Shown one piece after another: positions 59,104 to 64,000 of a stretch of DNA of 64,000 nucleotides. Both the position numbers and the translations under genes were made by a program. Source of the stretch: Heliopora coerulea (taxonomy: Eukaryota > Cnidaria > Anthozoa > Scleralcyonacea > Helioporidae); assembly GCA_030142905.1 (NCBI GenBank), contig JASJOG010000071.1, positions 946,001 through 1,010,000 on the forward strand, given 5' to 3'. Every line of letters starts with the position of its first letter. Position 1 is the first letter of the stretch. Below the pieces are notes generated by a model that was given only the letters and a program-made list of their open reading frames with translations, searched no databases and was not told where the DNA came from.

Positions 59104-60144
59104 ATGGGTTCCCCTCTGGGACCTCTCTTCGCTAATATCTTTCTCTCCTTTTATGAAACCAGCTGGCTTAACAACTGTCCTTCACAATTCAAACCCATCT
59201 TCTACCGACGTTATGTTGACGACTGTTTCCTTCTATTTCGATCTTCGACTCATATTCTACCATTTCTTAACTATCTAAACTCACAGCACGCTAATATCAA
59301 ATTTACGCACGAAACTGAGAATAACAGCACCTTATCTTTCCTTGACATAAAAATTAACCGCTCAGAAATTAATTTCACCACCAGTATCTACCGAAAATCC
59401 ACTTACACCGGTTTACTAACTAACTTTAATAGTTTTATTCCGGACTGCTATAAAAAAGGCCTTATCTTTTCCCTTCTATTTCGATATTTTAATTTATGCT
59501 CTAGCTACTCCATCTTGCACTCTGAACTCCAGAAACTCAAACAAATTTTCATTAAAAATGAATTCCCAGCTACCCTGTTTGACAAATGTGTAAGTTCATT
59601 TTTAGATAAATCCTTTTCGTCCGCTCCCAAGATTTCTATTGCTCCTAAGTTTTTAATTTATTTTTCTCTACCGTATACTGGTTCACATGGCCTTCAAATT
59701 CGCACTCAACTCATCAAACTATTATCGTCCGCCTTTCCTCAAGTTTCATTACGCTTCGTCTTTCGCCCATCCGTTCGCCTTCGCTCTTTTTTCCCTGTCA
59801 AGGACAGGATCCCTGATGGCCTGAAATCGCATGTGGTGTATTTATTTGCGTGTCAATGCTGTAAGGCATTGTATGTTGGCCAAACTAGCCGACAGTTACA
59901 CACACGCATTTCAGATCATATGGGGATCTCACCCTTGACAGGTAACAGAAGAGTTAATCCCTCTCCCACTAGTATCCTTTCCCACCACATTGAAACTGGC
60001 CATCCCATTTCTTTTTCCGACTTCAAAATATTATCCTCGTCGCCTTCTGTTTCTGAACTACTCCTTAAAGAAAGTCTTATAATTAATAAATTAAAACCAA
60101 TTCTTAACGGGAATATTGGTTCGATGCCTCTTTCCCTCTTCTGA
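59104..60144 (+). CDS. PLE RT (3' half) plus GIY-YIG endonuclease, right arm
   Basis: Mirror copy of the left-arm frame with the same 346 residues, reading away from the palindrome centre. Start ATG 59104 is the Met of the RT motif MGSPLGPL, not a natural start. The true protein would begin several hundred residues upstream, and that part was never inserted. The stop at 60142-60144 is followed by about 290 bp of 3' sequence with the hairpin motif. Both copies lack the RT N-terminal half. Identity of the two arms implies a very recent event or ongoing gene conversion. Confidence 0.87.
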   Translation: MGSPLGPLFANIFLSFYETSWLNNCPSQFKPIFYRRYVDDCFLLFRSSTHILPFLNYLNSQHANIKFTHETENNSTLSFLDIKINRSEINFTTSIYRKSTYTGLLTNFNSFIPDCYKKGLIFSLLFRYFNLCSSYSILHSELQKLKQIFIKNEFPATLFDKCVSSFLDKSFSSAPKISIAPKFLIYFSLPYTGSHGLQIRTQLIKLLSSAFPQVSLRFVFRPSVRLRSFFPVKDRIPDGLKSHVVYLFACQCCKALYVGQTSRQLHTRISDHMGISPLTGNRRVNPSPTSILSHHIETGHPISFSDFKILSSSPSVSELLLKESLIINKLKPILNGNIGSMPLSLF

Positions 60145-60263
60145 TAACACCTTACTGCTGTCTCCCGTCAATTTCCGTTACTGTTGTAAATATGTCATCT
60201 TAATTGTTATTCGATACTGTTTGTTAATATAAATTTATCTCGTTGTAATCCCTGATCTCCACT

Positions 60264-60296
60264 CTGAAGATGTTGCTTGTAGCGACGAAACGTCAG
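60264..60296 (+). ncRNA. PLE 3' hairpin resembling a hammerhead-ribozyme core (right arm)
   Basis: CTGAAGA (60264-60270, fits CUGANGA), one extra T, a 6-bp stem GUUGCU/AGCGAC with UGU loop, then GAAA (60287-60290) and CGTCAG. PLEs are known to carry hammerhead ribozymes in their terminal repeats. The extra base after CUGANGA and the lack of a clear stem I and III argue for caution. Confidence 0.38.
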
Positions 60297-60788
60297 TTAA
60301 TAAATATGTTTTAAAACTCTTCTAGCCTTCTTTGTTTATGCAACTGTTAATGTTTACATATGGCGATACTTCGCACAATCTGCTGGGCATTGTTATTCAT
60401 ATTAAAGTTACGGTTTCCGCCTGGACAATCACTCGTAGACATTTATGTTGTATGTGTCGTTCTCAACATCTACCATGTTAGTCGTTGATGACGTGATACT
60501 AAGTTGGGTGATTTTCTTTAGATTGTCAAATTTATTTGAGTATAGTTTTTCTTTAGATCTTTTCACGGTATTTCGATCTTTGTTTATTATATTTCCAATG
60601 ATTTTAACTAGTTCTCCCTCTATCAATTTCCTCTTTTTTTTTTTCTTCTTTTCACTTTCGTTTATTCACTCTCCTCTGTAACAGAAACACAGATCCAATG
60701 AGTTTACACGAAGCATTTCTTCCTCTAACAGTAATCACCGTAGGAAGCGAATTTGATTTCGAGCCTCAAGAATAGTTCGTACACGCAT

Positions 60789-62269
60789 CCCTTTCTGCAT
60801 CACTAGGCTAGCAATTGCATTTAGGTAAAAGACTGTTATAGACTTGCGTTACCATTATATGTTGAATGCATCCGTTCTTAAACAACTGATTTTAAATTTC
60901 CGGTGTTATTTAAAATATTTCATGTTTTTGCTATCTGCGGCTTCAGCGTGCATGATAATACATTTTATTATTTAAGCCATGGTGAAAGTGCACAAAAATG
61001 CAGTCACGACTTCTTGGATTAGGAAATTTTTTAAATTCTCATAACTCCCATTTCCCACGATCGTGTCAGTCATATTGTAATAATTTTTTGTTGAATTTCG
61101 TTGAACTAAAGTAGGACGAAAATTTTATTCGAAAGTATCGTAACTAAGTTCTGTAAGTAAAGAAAATCTAGCGATGTCGTACGCTTGATATTTGTCTTGC
61201 CTTAATCAATTGAGCAATCAGTTTAAGCTCTACGTTAGTCCCACACGTGGAGTGAATTTATCTCGTCGGTTTATTGGTCAGCATGATGTCTTGTTTTTTT
61301 GTCATGCCAAAGTCAAAGTCCGTTAATATAAAGAAGAACTGCATTTCCCTTACATACATTTTTCCTCTTCCAGTTTGAAAATATTTCGACCAATTTTGTG
61401 GGGTCGGTCATCTCTAGATTGTTCTTTGAAGAAGTTGGAAATCGATTTCTCTGTACAACCATTAGACTGTAAGGTTTTCTTGAGATGTTTTAGTTCATTT
61501 GTTTATTCCCTCCGTTCTACTGGGTAAATAAAGTGATCGTGTATAAGTGTCCGCTCGATGCTGACGTTGCTTGTTTATGTTGTGATGTAAATCCATATAA
61601 CAGCGCATGTGCGTCGATTATGTCGATAGTGATAATTCTATTACCTCTCCAAAGAGCAGTATCACCGAAGGACATTTATCGGTTGTTTTCATCTTAGAAG
61701 GTGAATGAAATTTTGGGGTAAATACAGTTGAGAGTACGGTTTAAAGAGAGTACTGTTTGACAGTACTCCTGACTTGACCTGTTTATGATGGAAAACACTT
61801 TTGTTGAAGTAGCTCTTGAAGTACTTTGGTGAGATTATTTCTTTTTGGATGTTTTATGTTGTAGTTTCTTCCCTGTAAGGATTGTGTACAATGGCACGTA
61901 ATGAGCTTTCTTTCGTACAATCGTGCATTTGCTAGGAGACAGTGTCAATGTAGAGAAATAGTTGCTAGAAAGAAGTCAAAAACAATACTACTTGCAAGGA
62001 GATACACATCTGTGCTATGCGTAGCCCAGTAAGTATCATTTATAGCCAAGATTTTGGCGGTTCAAGTGTAAAATTAAAGAGATGTGTTACACGCGAACAG
62101 TTCTACGACAATTTCGCAGCCCTAAACAACCTTGTTAACGTAGTTTTATTATGTTTATTTCTGACCACGCGTTATATAACGTGTTCGTAAGTAGATCGCT
62201 TACTAACGTTACTGAGATCAAATGCTGGAACAACCAACGCGCATAGCAGATAGCTGAATTTCCAAATGG
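60789..62269. other. No gene recognised
   Basis: AT-rich unique sequence right of duplication copy B. No supported feature. Confidence 0.45.
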
Positions 62270-62760
62270 GACACTGCACAATCTTTACATGGTAAAAGCT
62301 CCTAAAGGACAGGTCATCGAAAAACCAATTATCCTCCCAAAGTAAGTATTATGTTGACGACAGTTTTTCCATTACGAAGAGAAATGCACTCATCACATTC
62401 AACCAAACTCTCAACTCTATTTACTCAAACATCTCATTCACCGTTCGACATAAACAAACCAACAAATGTCATTCCTTTACACTTCCGTTTTAATAGTAGA
62501 TGGAACAATTACTAGTGACGTTTACAGAAACCGATCAACACAGACCACTATAGAAATTTCTATTCCCATCGCAAGATAAATCACAATGTTACTTCTAAAT
62601 AGTAACTCATCGAATGTCTTATCAGGATAGTAGAAGGGAGAGAGACAGCATTTGCAAACATCAGGCACCACCTCAAAGAGCAAACAGATTTCAACTACAA
62701 GATTTCTTGGAAAGAATGCGATTTTTCGAGATAAATATAAATAAAAAATATAAGATATAT
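62270..62760 (+). pseudogene. Third Penelope-like RT fossil
   Basis: The plus strand reads KYYVDDSFSITKRNALITFN (YVDD at 62350-62361), QTLNSIYSNISFTVRHKQTN, then in other frames ILIVDGTITSDVYRNRSTQT and a charged helix region near 62630-62720. This order (YVDD, NSI...I.FT.E.., FLD, VYRKPT..) is the PLE palm-to-thumb region. Frameshifts and stops are frequent. It is more like the fossil at 5267 than the young palindromic family. Confidence 0.65.
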
Positions 62761-64000
62761 ATGAGCGAAACTAGTAATAGCTAGGTTTCAAAAATAGTTG
62801 AGTTATTGATTAAGGGAGTGATCTAACGGGAAAATCATTCAAATATTGGCAAGCAGTGCCAAAAACTAGGGGGAAACATTGGAAAACATCTTCCAATTAA
62901 AGGAAAAATATGGCACCGCTCAATTATAATTTATTCATTCCTACACGTAAATTCACAAATCGTCACAAGCATTTATTAACTGTTTTTGGAGTACACGATT
63001 ACCTCGTGTATATTTATATAGTTTTTTCATTTATCTTCGCCGACACTAAGGCTATAGACTGGTGGCCGAAACCTCTTCATTACCTATTTTAAGTACAGCA
63101 AGGAACTGTTGTAGAAAAAACTGTTTGTCAATATCAGTATAAATAAATTAACAAAATAAACATGAAATAAAGTTCCAACATTTTTTTTTTGACTTCATTT
63201 TGAATTTTGAAGTCGTTTTTACACCAAGCATGTTTTTATTAATGACCTTACTCAAATAAGCAAATAACTAATTTGAAAAGACGAATGGAGAAAAGTAACT
63301 AGTACAATATATTACGGTCGTTATCCTTTTTGGAGAAGGAATTTTGAGAAGAGAAATTGGCGATATGCAGTTTCGAACAAGACGTATGCTAAGTGCTCTC
63401 AAATACATATCTACCAACATGGAAGTTTTTGGGTGAGATCGGTTAGAATATTCTTGAAAATATTGAGCATTACCCTGCAAAATTTCAGAAACATCAAAGG
63501 GACAACTAGTCGTTGATCATTGGCCAAAAATGTTTATGGTCATTTTTGACTTTTAGGGATTAATAACTACACAGTAAAGCAACGACATTTGCCAAGTCAT
63601 TTAAAACCATTGTTATGATTCTGATATACTGTATGATTATTGTTCTCCCTTTATATTTTATCCATGAATAATTACCGCTATTCTTCAGAGAAACTTGTGA
63701 TCATTTTCTAGCGAGGTTTTTAAACGTAGATCAATAATGTTAAAGCCTGTAATAAGTATTTTTTAATAAAATTAGTTTTTAATATTTGAAGGTAATGCTG
63801 TTGGAAAGAAGTGCAAAGTACACCATTTGAAATGATTCTCAAGAAAGAAAATCAGCCTCAAAATTCTAACTTTAAGGAACGTTACATATACGAGTGCAAG
63901 CAGATTAAAGATATTTGCCACTGTGGTGACCATAAATCTACATTGAAGCCCAGAGGTATTTTTTTGACCAATTGTTAAATATATATTACGGCTAGAGAGA
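62761..64000. other. No gene recognised
   Basis: AT-rich sequence to the window end. A 60-codon plus-strand frame at 62910-63092 has no recognisable domain and no splice context. Confidence 0.45.

Larger units (their letters stand above)
57771..60437. mobile_element. Palindromic head-to-head Penelope-like insertion
   Basis: Two PLE copies are joined by their truncated 5' ends. Left arm 57771-59084 (minus) and right arm 59094-60407 (plus) are 1,314 bp each, with no length difference and no mismatch in any part I compared. The 9-nt centre is GCATCACCA. A 30-bp tail (60408-60437, with GTTTCCGCCTGG) follows only the right arm. GACATTTATGTTG flanks both sides (57758-57770 and 60438-60450). Copy A has the single site at 12522-12534, which proves insertion after the duplication. 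Its ends and tail resemble those of the 50612-51723 element, so both belong to related PLE families. Confidence 0.95.
42750..60788. repeat. Segmental duplication, copy B with nested insertions
   Basis: Direct-orientation paralogue of 2237-12888. It is 18.0 kb long because it contains an R2/R4-like LINE with adjoining microsatellite and palindrome (44415-48923), a 1.1-kb PLE (50612-51723) and a 2.67-kb palindromic PLE (57771-60437). Homology starts near CCCACTTTGAT at 42755 and ends at ACACGCAT near 60788. Copy B lacks about 213 bp present at A 8012-8224, with TGA microhomology at the junction near 53609. Confidence 0.92.

Noticed and set aside
57771..60437. Palindrome as a possible assembly or chimeric-read artefact
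   Set aside because: The arms stop exactly at 13-bp direct repeats, one side has an extra tail, and the empty site exists in the paralogue.
1..64000. CRISPR arrays, bacterial operons, tRNA or rRNA genes
   Set aside because: None seen. The sequence is eukaryotic, with introns and transposons, and no conserved tRNA B-box-like or rRNA segments were recognised.

Overview
This is AT-rich, intron-bearing eukaryotic DNA, most likely from an anthozoan cnidarian such as a stony coral. The organism call is an inference from the kind of transposon genes present: KIAA1958/Crypton-like tyrosine recombinases, Penelope-like elements, an R2/R4-like LINE, and TTF/DUF4371-type hAT and EnSpm transposases. I see no confidently identifiable host gene, no tRNA or rRNA, and no prokaryotic-style operon. 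Nearly everything interpretable is mobile-element biology. Most short open frames are antisense shadows of decayed elements.

Layout. (1) About 2.24-12.89 kb is copy A of a direct segmental duplication. Copy B lies at about 42.75-60.79 kb, roughly 95% identical in the stretch I compared by eye. Both copies carry an old, decayed Penelope-like (PLE) fossil on the minus strand. (2) Between the copies lie a two-exon tyrosine-recombinase pseudogene (13.5-15.2 kb), a broken transposon-associated reading frame (20.5-20.9 kb), a complete hAT element with inverted repeats (24.10-27.64 kb), a Tc1-like element with GC-rich iterons (30.80-32.22 kb), an EnSpm/CACTA transposase pseudogene (33.7-36.6 kb), a diverged tandem array (38.8-39.4 kb) and further tyrosine-recombinase fragments (40.8-42.5 kb). 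(3) Copy B is longer than copy A mainly because three retroelements landed in it: an R2/R4-like LINE in an ATT tract (44.4-48.2 kb), a 1.1-kb PLE with inverted ends (50.61-51.72 kb), and a 2.7-kb PLE pair forming a perfect palindrome (57.77-60.44 kb). Copy A supplies the pre-insertion sequence for these sites. Both PLE insertions are flanked by 12-13 bp target duplications. (4) A further PLE fossil lies at about 62.3-62.8 kb.

Most notable points: the hAT transposase reading frame carries a canonical 2A/CHYSEL motif (DVEKNPGP) just upstream of its zinc finger. The PLE palindrome has two 1,314-bp arms that appear identical, a 9-nt centre, an asymmetric tail and a recoverable empty site. The Tc1-like element keeps only a DNA-binding (HTH) reading frame between iterated GC-rich subterminal repeats. 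Both young PLE insertions share a hairpin motif resembling a hammerhead-ribozyme core.
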